From the NCBI GenBank assembly GCA_022925895.1, contig JAKSYS010000619.1, forward strand, positions 1 to 37,406: a stretch of 37,406 bases of DNA, written 5' to 3'. This DNA is from Fragilaria crotonensis. Lineage: Eukaryota > Bacillariophyta > Fragilariophyceae > Fragilariales > Fragilariaceae. Below, piece after piece: positions 1 to 9,459 of this stretch (positions within the stretch are counted from its first letter, which is position 1; every line of letters begins with the position of its first letter). Under the pieces are notes generated by a model. The model did not search any database, had not been told where the DNA came from, and was given only the letters and a program-made list of their open reading frames with translations. The translations under genes were made by a program, and so were the position numbers.

Positions 1-499
1 TGAACCAGGTGGTTTCAAGGCATTAAACCGAGGCTTCGTTTTTCGTACTCGAGTACAAGTACTTGTACTACTACTAGCACGCATGCGCTTGGCGAATTGT
101 TTTCCACAAACGGTCGCCTCCTTCTGCGCCAACAATGCATGACTCCGAGTACGCTAGTATCAGGTACTCCCTTGTAGCAGTGGTGTGTCGTGGTGTGTCG
201 TGGTGTAATATTCAAATTCTCGCACCAAAATATTTCGTAGCTCCAAGCTCCCGCCAGCACCCAGTATCAAACCCCACTCGTGCAGACTGCATGCTCGACT
301 CATCAGCCTTACGACGAAAGCGGTTGCTGGGAGTTGTCAGACAAAAATTTGCTCTCCCTGAATTCTGCTTCCCTATATCCGAGCGTGAGGAGGTACGGAT
401 AGTGCATTGTATCAAAATTTGCACGTTAAAAGTGCACGTGTGTGCCTGGTTCTGCAAATCCTCTTACAGAAGTCAATCTCCTTTTGCACCAACTCCGCA
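1..499. promoter_or_regulatory. Upstream region of scramblase copy 1
   Basis: No gene is supported here. The stretch holds a GTAC-rich palindromic cluster at about 46-78 (overlapping CTCGAG, AGTACT and CAAGTACTTG motifs) and a short tandem repeat of a 10-mer GTGGTGTGTC-like unit at about 180-204. The last 60 bases resemble the sequence just before copy 2 (a shared AGTCAATC-CCTTTTG string), so this is probably the proximal promoter and 5' UTR duplicated with the gene. No TATA box is evident. Confidence 0.4.
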
Positions 500-1439
500 A
501 TGACCGTCGAAATGGACCGCGGCACGGATGCCTTGAAGTCTCACGTCAGCGACGCCGGGACAATGACATTTCGCCAGGCTCCTCGTTGCAGTCAGTGGAA
601 AGAACCACTCTGTCTTTTGTTTTGTTTTCCATGCATGATCTGCTGCTGTGGTTCTGAACCCCCCGCAGAATTCCAGGTATACGTCGGAGAGAATCATGTC
701 GCTGAGGCTACAGAAGATGACAACGGACGCTGCCGATTCTGGTGCGCTCCGATTCATCCCTTTCAAACCGTAGTGAAGGTAGGTCGAATACGCTTTTGGA
801 TGCATTAGACTTGAATTGCCAAATGTTGCACACAACAAGATTCTAACTGGAATCCACCCAAAGGAAGTCAACACAGAGGCCGAGATGATCACAGTCGATC
901 GCCCGTTCCGCTGCCCCTTTTTCTGTTGCAAGTGCTGCTGCTACCAGGTGGCTACTGTCGCATCTGGTGGACAAGAACTCGGCAGAGTGAAGGAAGATTG
1001 TTTCGTTTGCGTGCCTTCCTTCAAGGTCATGGCACCGGATGGGACTCTCATTTACAAGGTCCACCCTCCGACGTGCTACGACGGTCACTGTATCGACTGC
1101 TGCATGGAAGAATATCCGAACTGCTGTGAAGATTACTGCTGTAGTCACAAACAAAAACAACAGCCTTGGTTTGCGTGTTGTAGGATTCCATTCCATGTCT
1201 TCCCTGCAAGTCAGGTGCATACGGGAGACCTTGCTCCGCACATTGGAAAGATTTTCAAACCCTTCGAGAGACCTGGCGAACGGAGGGCCGATATCTTCGC
1301 TGTTCAAATCAACTTCCCAGAAGGTGCAACTCCCCAAGAGAAGGGTCTGTTGATGGGGAGTGCCCTCTTTCTCAATGCCAGTTTCTTCGAGGAGCCAGTT
1401 AACAATTGGGAAGAAGGTAGAGGCGAGGGGGGTGATTAA
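500..1439 (+). CDS. Phospholipid scramblase-like protein, copy 1 (type A)
   Basis: Two exons, 500-778 and 864-1439, joined over an 85-nt GT-AG intron in phase 0, give 284 residues. The acceptor before GAA at 864 was chosen because all four intact copies have AG|GAA there. Exon 1 holds a cysteine cluster (FCFPCMICCC), then the EFQVYVGENHVAEATEDD strand and the C-x-IHPF turn typical of the scramblase N-terminal barrel. Exon 2 has the DRPFRCPFFCCKCC motif, which matches the RPLRC-S-CC element of PLSCR proteins, then a second Cys-rich segment. It ends with KGLLMGSALFLNASFFEE, equivalent to the hydrophobic C-terminal segment of PLSCRs. The family moves phospholipids between membrane leaflets and binds membranes through palmitoylated cysteines. 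A second in-frame ATG (512) matches the only start available in copy 2. Whether it truly scrambles lipids is inference. Confidence 0.85.
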
Positions 1440-1599
1440 TGTATGATCACTTTTCTTTGGGTAGTTCAAATTTAAAAAAATCGTGGCTCTAAGCTGTTAT
1501 TGATGGTAACATGTGAACTAACAGCGACTCCAGAATGGAAGAATATAATTAGTTCAGATGATAATGGGTCCCTCCGTCTACCACGAAATTGTCAACAAA

Positions 1600-2330
1600 G
1601 GCAAGAAAGGAGACAACGAGGACCGCTTCATGGATGCCTTAAAGCCTCACGTTTGTAACGCTCAGACCTCATAATTTGTTCTACTTTCCTTCGTACTCCA
1701 CCAGCGTGATGGTAACTTGGAAATGTCGCGTGATCGGGAGAAACGGCAGTGCAAGTATTACACGACTCAACAGAACAGCAACTCGTATCAGAGGCCGGGA
1801 TGATCCCCGTAGGCCGTTCTTGCCGCGGTCAATTATCCTGTTGCAAAGCGGTTCTGCTTCCAAGAGGGCCAATCGCAAGGTTCAACCCGCCAACGCTGCT
1901 GTGGCTCCGTCAACTGTTTAGCAGGAGGGAATTATTGCTGAGAATGCTGCAAGGAGGAATTTCAAGCCTTTCCGGCCAGCCTGTAGGAAAGGGATGGCTC
2001 TGCAGAGTACGTTAAAGGATTTTGAAGGCCCCTAACCGCTTGATTGCCCATTTCCCGGAGAGAAGGCCTCAACGACCATCCTAATCAAGGGTTGCAATGA
2101 AGTCCTTTTTGGCAACATGTCAGGCATTTGTGTTTGACGACCTTCGGAACCTTTTGTCGTCGCTAATTGGAAGCATGCCCTCTAGAATTGCTTCATACAA
2201 TATACAAGCAGTTGAGCAACCAGTGGAAGAGCCATCATCAACAACGTCAAACTTCTTTGCAGGTTAAGGGCAACAATGACAAGGACGCCATTTCCGCCCC
2301 CGCACTGTACTTGAAAAATGTAATCGGCGC
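1600..2330 (+). pseudogene. Decayed scramblase copy (relic 1, type B)
   Basis: At 1619-1676 the sequence follows the exon-1 start of the intact genes (ATGGATGCCTTAAAGCCTCA-like), then breaks. From about 1791 it follows exon 2 of copy 4 (GAGGCCGGGATGATCC and onwards, TGTTGCAAAG, a CCAACGCTGCTG string). It also has counterparts of the GGAAAG-ATT-CTCAAAGCCCC and GAGAAGG-CTTGTTGATGG segments near 2000-2080. It lacks the long Cys-rich insert of type A, so it resembles copy 4. Stops and indels occur in all frames. The 3' flank (about 2170-2330: GCCCTC-AGAATTG, AGTTGAGCAACCA) also matches the flank of relic 2 near 6650-6840, which shows that the duplicated unit extended beyond the gene. Confidence 0.7.
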
Positions 2331-2738
2331 TATATCTGTTTGGGGATCGTGCATCCAGTGGTGGTTATTTTGAACGTTTGTTGTCATTCGGTACCTTTCC
2401 GTCCTCGTACTGCGAGATATCGCTTCTAGAAAACCATCGTGATGGCTCAGCATTCTTCATGGATTTGAATACTCAAGTCCAGTATAGATGAAGGTAGCTC
2501 GATCATTGTGCGCAACAATGTGCATTCTTGACCCTGCTTCTTTGTACAAGAAAGATAGTGTAACCATCGAAGCGCACCCACGTGCTGCGTCCAATGTCCA
2601 ATGCACCCGCACACCGCAAACACAGCAACCAACAGCACCGCGGAGGGTAGTCACGTGCAGTCGGATGGAGTTCGTGATTCGAAAACGAAGACTTGGCCAA
2701 ACCCAAAGATTCCTTTTTCAGTTAAACCTCCAGTATTA
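2331..2738. other. Intergenic, no gene seen
   Basis: No open frame with recognisable protein similarity. The stretch lies between the 3' flank of relic 1 and the MITE and ends in the TTA that flanks the MITE. Short ORFs on both strands look like chance. Confidence 0.4.
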
Positions 2739-3461
2739 GGGCCACCGTTACGTAATTACATTTCACAAAAACGAAAACCTTGACGTTTTCGAGGGTCCAT
2801 TTTACCACCGTTACGTACGAAAACAGGTCCCCAAAAACTTTCTGGAAATCACTCGGATGCGCCTCATATCCCATCGTCAACGAAAATCTGCCAACGGCTT
2901 TCGTTGCTCCGCGAAAAACACAGCCTTTCCTAGAACCATTTCAAGATTCTGGATTCCTTCTGGCAGGTGTACTATGTGTGCGTTTAATTCGCCCCTTTGA
3001 CAGATGCTACTGTCTACTGTCACTGCAGGCATCGAACATGAACATGGTTTTCTCGCCAGAGAATCATCAGATGAAGACGTCGTTTCTACCGTTGCATGCG
3101 CCGTAGAAACGACGATCGACAATAGTGCGGTGTTGTGTGGTGGTTCCACATGAAGAACATTGCCAAAACGGTCGTCATTGTCGGATTTCGATGAGCAACG
3201 ATCTAATAATTTTTGGTTCCAATTCGTACAACTTTACCGTATCTGTAGACGTACACAGTACACAGTACGACTAGGATGGAGCGAACGATTGGAACATACA
3301 TGTGTTTCACATCAAGATTCCTATCTTGACTCAGTCGACTTGATGTTTTCATATTTGTGGACTGCTTTTTACGTAACGGTGGGGATGAGCATTTTACATG
3401 AACGAGAAGTCAAAACTTCTACCGGTAGTTTTCGTGAAATGTAATTACGTAACGGTGGCCC
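2739..3461. mobile_element. Harbinger/Tourist-like MITE with 28-bp perfect terminal inverted repeats
   Basis: The ends are inverted copies beginning GGGCCACCGTTACGTAATTA. They are perfect for 28 bp (2739-2766 against 3434-3461) and continue to about 34 bp with one mismatch. The 723-bp unit is flanked by TTA on both sides (2736-2738 and 3462-3464), the 3-bp TWA target duplication known for PIF/Harbinger transposons; GGGCC-type ends also fit that superfamily. A second, inner pair of the CCACCGTTACGT core lies near 2809 and, inverted, near 3371, possibly as subterminal transposase sites. No ORF inside resembles a transposase, so this is a non-autonomous copy. The superfamily call rests only on TIR and TSD. 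Confidence 0.75.
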
Positions 3462-3487
3462 TTATTAGTATTGAAGTTGACCGGTTT

Positions 3488-3641
3488 CGATTAGAATGCA
3501 AGGAAATGACGTCAAGCCCTACCAATCAGTACCGAGCCTATCACGTACTATCTACCGTGATACAGTACTCCAGTAAGACAGTAGCATAGGGAGAGCATGC
3601 TGATTGGTAGGGCTTGACGTCATTTCCTTGCATTCTAATCG
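3488..3641. repeat. Foldback element: 42-bp perfect inverted repeat, 70-bp spacer
   Basis: The arms at 3488-3529 and 3600-3641 are exact reverse complements over all 42 bases. Each carries the palindrome TGACGTCA. The spacer (3530-3599) contains its own smaller inverted repeat (TATCAC and GTGATA, about 3539-3562) and GTAC motifs. As RNA this would form a very stable hairpin; as DNA it could be a cruciform or a small foldback transposon. It begins only 26 bp after the MITE end. I see no clear target duplication and no gene. Confidence 0.8.
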
Positions 3642-4420
3642 GATCGATGCGATTCACATGAATGGTCACCTCTAAATAGGAAGTTGAAGCGAATATACGA
3701 CATGCTTTTCTACGCGCGAACACGCTAAGCATTTTTGCCCTCCCGAACTCGAACGTCGGAAGGTTAAGTCAAGAGAAGTCAGGATGCTCCCGAAATGCGA
3801 GTGAAGCAAAAAAGTTTGGTCGTGCTGAAGTGCAAGAACTTAAGCTACACTCTTTGGTTAAGATGTTACAATAGTCGTCACGGACTAAACGCCAACTGAA
3901 ATTGTATGTAAATAGTCCAAAGTTGTGACAAGTTGGAACCAAAGGGTATCGACTTCCTAGTGGCGAACTGGAAAGAAGAAAATGGGAGAACCACAACATG
4001 GGAAACTTGATCATGTTTTCTCGGAGACGTTATCGTCGTGTTCAACAGGAGTGTGGCGGCATTGATCTCAACCGAGTTCTCGTCTGGTATGATAGGCTTG
4101 TGTAGTCATCAACGAGAAAATCCAGGCCTTGCCGTATGATATCCATGTATGAATCAAGATATCCATGTACGGCACACGATTTATGGAGGGTTGCTCTACC
4201 GGTAGAAATAGAATGGCATTTTAAATTAAGGTTGAGTTGCCATGTTGCACAGGTATTTAGCATTACATCATCTTCAATATGGAATTTGGGTACCGGAGAC
4301 ATCAGGTGTGGCATTGGGTTCGCACCGGAAATGTTGAACGACCGCTACTAAACCGCTAAACACGTGCATGTTTCAGTTCTTTGGTAAAAGTACCTTGTAG
4401 CCACAACGAGCCCCCAACCC
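3642..4420. other. Intergenic, no gene seen
   Basis: Several short ORFs occur on both strands, but none shows recognisable motifs, and none has the composition of the flanking genes. No repeat relation to the scramblase unit was noticed. Confidence 0.35.
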
Positions 4421-4466
4421 CGACTCAGGGCCCTACTAGGGAACGACTCAGGGCCCTACTAGGGAA
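4421..4466. repeat. Two perfect tandem 23-bp repeats upstream of scramblase copy 2
   Basis: The unit CGACTCAGGGCCCTACTAGG plus GAA occurs twice without mismatch (4421-4443 and 4444-4466). Each unit contains the palindromes GGGCCC and CCCTACTAGGG. It lies about 180 bp before the copy 2 start codon, so it could be a duplicated protein-binding site. That role is inference. Confidence 0.7.
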
Positions 4467-4648
4467 AATCTGATGGGAGACATCGCGCCTCTCGGTTCTG
4501 GTCCGATCGTGAAGATACGCACAAGCAACTGATCACAATTCACAATTCACACAAATCCCCAATTTGCGCATACCTGGTCCCTTCACCTAATTCTTGGACG
4601 CCGATTGCATAAGTCAATCGCCTTTTGTACCTTGAAATTACCGAGAAC

Positions 4649-5594
4649 ATGGACCGCGGCACGGATGCCTTGAAGTCTAACGTTAGTGACGTTCAGACAA
4701 TGACATTTCGTCAAACTCTGCGTTATTGTGTGGATCCCTTCGATATCTGTTGCTATTTAGGGCGCTGCTGCAAACACACTAAGGCGGCACCTCCCGCAGA
4801 ATTCCAGGTGTTTGTCGGTGACAATCAAGTTGCTAAGGCGTCGGAAGATGTTAACAGGAGCTGGCGACTCTGGTGCGCTCCGATTCATCCCTTTTCAACC
4901 GTTGTTATGGTACGTGGAAAGCATTTTGACGCATAAGACGTTGAATTGCGAGAAGCGGGCGGGTCAACAGTTTTTCCAAAGATTCTAACCGAAATCGATC
5001 CAACAGGAACGCTCGTCGGAGGATGAGATGATCACCATCGACCGTCCATTCCGCTGCCCATTTTGCTGTTGCAAGTGCTGCTCCTTCCAGGAGGCTACTG
5101 TCACATCCGGTGGTCAGGAACTGGGCAGCATGAAGGAAGATTGTTTCTTTTGCGTCCCTACCTTCGAGGTCCACGCGCCGGATGGGTCTCTTATTTACAA
5201 GGTTCGTCCACCAACGTGCTGCTGTGGTAACTGTGTCGACTGCTGCTGCATGGACGAATATCCCGATTGTTGTGAAGCATTCGTTTGCTGTTGTAAAGCA
5301 AAAGAAGAGCCTTGCTTTGCGTGTTGCAGGATTCCATTCCATGTCTTCCCTGCCAGCCAGGAAGAAACGACTGACGGTGCTCGGCACATTGGAAAAATTT
5401 TCAAACCTTTCGAGAATCGTACAGGGCGGAGGGCCGATATCTTCGCTGTCCAGATCGACTTTCCGATTGGTGCAACTCCCCAGGAGAAGGGCCTGTTGAT
5501 GGGGAGTGCCCTCTTTCTCAATGCCAATTTCTTCGAGGAGTCGGTTAATGATTGGGAAGATGAATATTGTTGTGCTGGGGGTTGGGGTGAGTAA
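4649..5594 (+). CDS. Phospholipid scramblase-like protein, copy 2 (type A)
   Basis: Exons 4649-4909 and 5007-5594, with a 97-nt phase-0 intron starting GTACGT, give 282 residues. The ATG at 4649 (MDRG) is the first in frame; the codons before it have no ATG. Exon 1 keeps the EFQVFVGDNQVAKASED strand. Exon 2 keeps DRPFRCPFCCCKCC, a very Cys-rich middle (CCCGNCVDCCC, then VCCCKAKEEPCFACC) and the C-terminal KGLLMGSALFLNANFFEE segment. This copy has the densest cysteine runs of the four. It ends in a longer tail (DEYCCAGGWGE) than its paralogues. The protein is probably a palmitoylated, membrane-attached scramblase, as in the PLSCR family; substrate and membrane are unknown. Confidence 0.85.
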
Positions 5595-5775
5595 CAAATG
5601 CTCACTTTTCCCTATCACAAGCAAGTCCATAACTGCCTTTTCGTGTATTTTGATGGTTCCAAGCCATCACTAATGGTGTACAAATGCAGTACCTTGCATT
5701 TTGAAGTAGGAGTTTAAAACATCGGCAGCCTATTATGGAGTTCCTGAGTTGAATTCCATTTAATCAACAGTGGAC

Positions 5776-6850
5776 GCAGCGTAGACAATGATCGTCCACG
5801 GCACAGTCTTCTTGACGTATCATGTTCGAAACCATCAGACCTCATTCGATGCCAGTTCGTCCCTCTCCTTGAAGATAGCGTCAGGAATATCAAGGATGTG
5901 AGGATCGTACGCATGTGAGCGTTGGAGGGAATCAGGCCGCCGAGGCTTTGGAAGATGCAAGATCTAGCTGCCGATGGTGCGGTGACACGCTGATCTCCGA
6001 TTCATGCGATTTATCTTTGGTACTTTGTCGCTGCACTCCAGTGAACTCCAGCTTCTGAGGTTAGTGGGAAATGCAGTGCTGCGAAGCGTGAAGGTTTCAT
6101 CACCTTGTGCAAGACGAAGCTAATAAAGCACAATATTGCAATACTCCGAACAGCATCTGGTAGGCCAGGATGTCCACCATCGATTGTGCTTGCAGCTGTC
6201 GATTTTTCCTGGTGCAAGTGCTTCTGTTAATCAGAATACGAAGCTCTCATCCCTCAGATGTACAAAGAAACGTTTTAGTTTGTTCGGGCAAGGCCCAACC
6301 TCAGACGTGCTGCTGCAGGCGACTGCGTCACATGTTGGGTGGAAGGGAATTCTTGTTGAGGATGTTGCACAGAAGCATCTCAAGACTTCGCTGCCAACAA
6401 CTAGGATTCGGATGGCAATGCAGAGTACATTTGGAACGATTTTCAAGGCACCCACGTTGCGTCTGTGATAGTCCATATCCCGGAGTGAAGGGCTTGCTGG
6501 GAAGGTCCTTCCTCGTCAACTGTGACTTCCATTTGGCGGCATGAAACGTATGACGACAACAATATCCCATGAATGATGACAACCAGTCTTCCATTCGTGT
6601 CTGAGTGGCATCGTGGCATTCGCAACCATTTGACGTCTTTCCTTAGTAACTTGCCCTCAAGAATTGATACATTAAACTATAGTTGAGCAACCACTCATAA
6701 GAAAAAGGTTGTGTTAGATATCACACCCTGAATCCAGGAGAAGAGTTTTTTTGATGAGAGACGCTATCCCTTTCGATGCCAACTTCTTTCAAATCAAGGG
6801 CCACAAACTACAGCGGGGACATTGCGGCCCTCGCATTGTAATCGAACGCG
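5776..6850 (+). pseudogene. Decayed scramblase copy (relic 2, type B)
   Basis: Fragments in gene order match copy 4. There is an exon-1 start-like piece near 5784-5815. A stretch at about 5935-6010 is close to copy 4 (AGGC-TTGGAAGATGC, TGCCGAT, GATTCATGC). Exon-2 pieces run from about 6165 to 6520, including GACGTGCTGCTGC, GATTTTCAAGGCACCCA and GTGAAGGGCTTGCTGGGAAG. No frame is open across them. The type A insert is absent. The 3' part (about 6640-6840) matches the downstream flank of relic 1, so both derive from one duplicated segment. Confidence 0.7.
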
Positions 6851-7454
6851 TGATAGGTTTCATTTCAGTGTTTGATTCGCATCCTCTTTGGTGAGGCCAC
6901 GAATTCTTGGACACGCGCAGGAGCCTCCTTCAATACAGGTTGTAATGTAGTTTGGTCCAATACAGTTCAGCAACTTGTAGTCTAGCAATGGTATGACAGA
7001 GTAAAAAGTAAAAAACGATTAAAACCACTTTCTCAGAATGTCCAGTAGCTTGAAGAACCTTACTATAGGGTCTACCTACAGATAGCGCTACCAACTACCT
7101 GGTACTCCACTACTCGAGTACTGGAACTTGTACTCGGACTACTAACTGGTGCTGCTATTGCTAGTAGAGTAGAGTACCAAAGGTACCGGTACAGTAGCAA
7201 ACTCCTGTCAGAAGCAGCGTTTCGTCGCCAGTCGTGCTGCGTGGTACCTCGACTCAGCCTCGTCAGAAAATTCAGTCGAGAATACTGGCAGTTGGGTGTT
7301 GGGTCCCTCCGAATTCTGGTTCACCATCTGAGCTGCAGGAAACGATACGCTAATGCTCAAAATTCACAGGTTGGAAGTGTCTGTGCTAACCTTCTCCGCT
7401 TCCTTGTTCTTCAATTCCGATTGTCTATAACTCTATCTACTTTCATACTCCGCA
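6851..7454. promoter_or_regulatory. Upstream region of scramblase copy 3
   Basis: No gene is seen. The region 7090-7200 is dense in GTAC-centred motifs (GGTACTCC, CTCGAGTAC, TTGTACTC, GGTACCGGTAC) like those before copies 1 and 4 and around the BolA gene. The last 20 bases before the ATG match the same position in copy 1 (ACTCCGCAATGA). Confidence 0.4.
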
Positions 7455-8398
7455 ATGAACGAGAAAATGGACCGCGGCGCGGATGCCTTGAACTCTCACG
7501 TTAGTGACGCGCAGACAATGACATTTCGCCAAAAGTCTCGTTGTACTCCGTGGAAAGAACCACTCTGTCTTTTGTTTTGTTTTCCATGCATGTGCTGCTG
7601 CTGTGATTCTGCACCCCCCGCAGAATTCCAGGTGTTCGTCGGTGAGAATAAAGTCGCTGAGGCTATGGAAGATGTCAACGAACGCTGCCGGTTCTGGTGC
7701 GCTCCGATTCATCCCTTTAAAACCGTAGTGAAGGTAGGTCGAATACATTTTTGGATACATAAGGCTTTCAACAGCGTGATGCGGGCCAAAAACAATAGAA
7801 AAGATTCTAACTGGATTCAACCCAAAAGGAAGTCAACACAGAGGCCGAGATGATCACCATCGACCGTCCATTTCGCTGCCCCTATTTCTGTTGCAAGTGC
7901 TGCTGCTACCAGGAGGCTACGGTCACATCTGGCGGACAAGAACTCGGCAGTATGAAGGAGGATTGCTTTCTTTTTGTACCATCCTTTAAGGTCAAGACAC
8001 CGGATGGGACTCCTATTTACAAGATCCACCCTCCCACATGCTGTGATGGTTGTTGTGTCGACTGCTGCATGGACGAATACCCCAATTGCTTTGAACATTA
8101 CAGTCCAAAACATAAACAAGAGCCATACTATGCATGTTGCAGGATTCCATTCCATGTCTTTCCTGCCAGTCAGGAGCATACAGGTGACCTCGCTCCGCAC
8201 ATTGGAAAGATTTTCAAGCCCTTCGAAAAGCCTGGCGAACGGAGGGCCGATATCTTCGCTGTCCAAATCAACTTCCCAGTAGGTGCAACTCCCCAAGAGA
8301 AGGGTCTGTTGATGGGGAGTGCCCTCTTTCTCAACGCCAGTTTCTTCGAGGAGCCAGTTAACGATTGGGAAACAGGACGACGTGAGGGTGGTGATTGA
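7455..8398 (+). CDS. Phospholipid scramblase-like protein, copy 3 (type A)
   Basis: Exons 7455-7733 and 7829-8398, with a 95-nt phase-0 intron starting GTAGGT, give 282 residues. It is the closest relative of copy 1: the two share the MxxxMDRG start, the LLFCFPCM-CCC cluster, the intron donor GTAGGTCGAATAC, the acceptor context AAAG|GAAGTC and the C-terminal EEPVN-WE tail. The Cys-rich middle is slightly reduced (FEHYSPKHKQEP in place of a CC-rich run). The exon-2 core DRPFRCPYFCCKCCCYQEATV and the C-terminal hydrophobic segment are intact. No frame break. Function as for the family: phospholipid redistribution at a membrane, possibly Ca2+-stimulated. Confidence 0.85.
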
Positions 8399-8573
8399 TG
8401 CCATTGATCACTATTTTTCCTTGGAAAGGTAAAATGCTTATCTTTCGTGATTCGAAGCAATCATTGGCGAAATCAAGTACAGCACCATCAGTGACACAGA
8501 ATTGAAGATTTGTATTAATGCTGAATTCAACTGTGTTTGGATACTGCCCCTGATAGTCATCAATCGCCGTTGT

Positions 8574-9260
8574 GGAGAAGACGATGGACCACGGCACTGA
8601 CGCCTTGACGCCTCGCACTTGTTTATCGTTGACAATCGCTCGGATTCGGGGAGAATTTGGACGGCGAGACCTGCTGCTACCGATTGTGGTGCTTTTATGG
8701 TTTCCAAGTGGGCAGGGTATGTGAGGGTTGTACTGAATTCAAGGTAAGGGTCGGAGAGAGTCAGGTAGCTAATTCGCCTCGTGACTGGAGACGAAGATGT
8801 TCTACACAACTCAAACACGACCTCACCAAGAAGTAAATGATATGATCACCACCGCCGATGTACCCGTGCTGCTCGCGATGTTTCTGTTGCAAGGACTTCT
8901 GATACGGGAGGGCAAATGTCAGTTCTGATCGAAGAGTCATGCGCCTTCCAAGTATTGTGTTCACATGGTTCACCATCCGACATGTTGCCATTTTGCGTCA
9001 GAAGACTTGCGAATCCTTGCACGGAACAATTTTTATTTGGTAAGGAGGCGATTCAAAGATACCGTCGGCAAATGAAGCGTACGGTACATCGGAAGGCTTC
9101 TCAAAACCCCATGCGATTCAAAGATACCGTCGGCAAATGAAGAGTACGGTGCATCGGAAGGCTTCTCAAAGCCCCAAGTCGCCTTGATCGATTGTTCCCT
9201 CCTACCAAACGGTCCCACTAGCCTTGCTAAAGGAAACATACTACGGATATGCCTTTGGCG
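8574..9260 (+). pseudogene. Decayed scramblase copy (relic 3, type B)
   Basis: The start region (ATGGACCACGGCACTGACGC at 8584) is nearly that of the intact genes. A stretch at 8733-8770 matches the copy 4 strand region (TGAATTCAAGG, TCGGAGAGAGTCAGGTAGCT). The exon-2 start is recognisable at about 8836 (AAATGATATGATCACC, then TTTCTGTTGCAAG). The rest is shuffled and interrupted. It contains an internal 64-bp duplication (9049-9176) of the part matching the KILKAP region. No continuous frame remains. Confidence 0.7.
9049..9176. repeat. 64-bp tandem duplication inside relic 3
   Basis: The block beginning GCGATTCAAAGATACCGTCG at 9049 repeats at 9113 with about four mismatches. Both copies contain AAGGCTTCTCAAA-CCCC, the equivalent of the exon-2 segment AAGATTCTCAAAGCCCC of copy 4. 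It arose after the gene had decayed, or as part of the decay. Confidence 0.8.
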
Positions 9261-9459
9261 CCACCATGTCGTATTCCTTGCATTTTGGTTGGGTTGTCAT
9301 CGTACTTCCTGTGGTGGCAGACTTTGTTGGCATTCCGAATATGTTGTCGACTTTCGCATTCTCTCTACAGGAGCGACACAACCTTAAAAAGAATGCAATT
9401 ATTACTCCAGCACAGCAAAGACGACCCACACTTTCTACTTCCATATCCTTCTCAACACA

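Noticed and set aside
2780-3106. 108-codon ORF in the MITE as a transposase remnant
   Set aside because: No DDE, helix-turn-helix or other transposase motif; length and composition fit chance.
5195-5605. 136-codon minus-strand ORF opposite scramblase copy 2 (similar ones opposite copies 1, 3 and 4)
   Set aside because: It exists only because the paralogues share sequence; its frame carries no recognisable domain, and the + strand gene explains the conservation.
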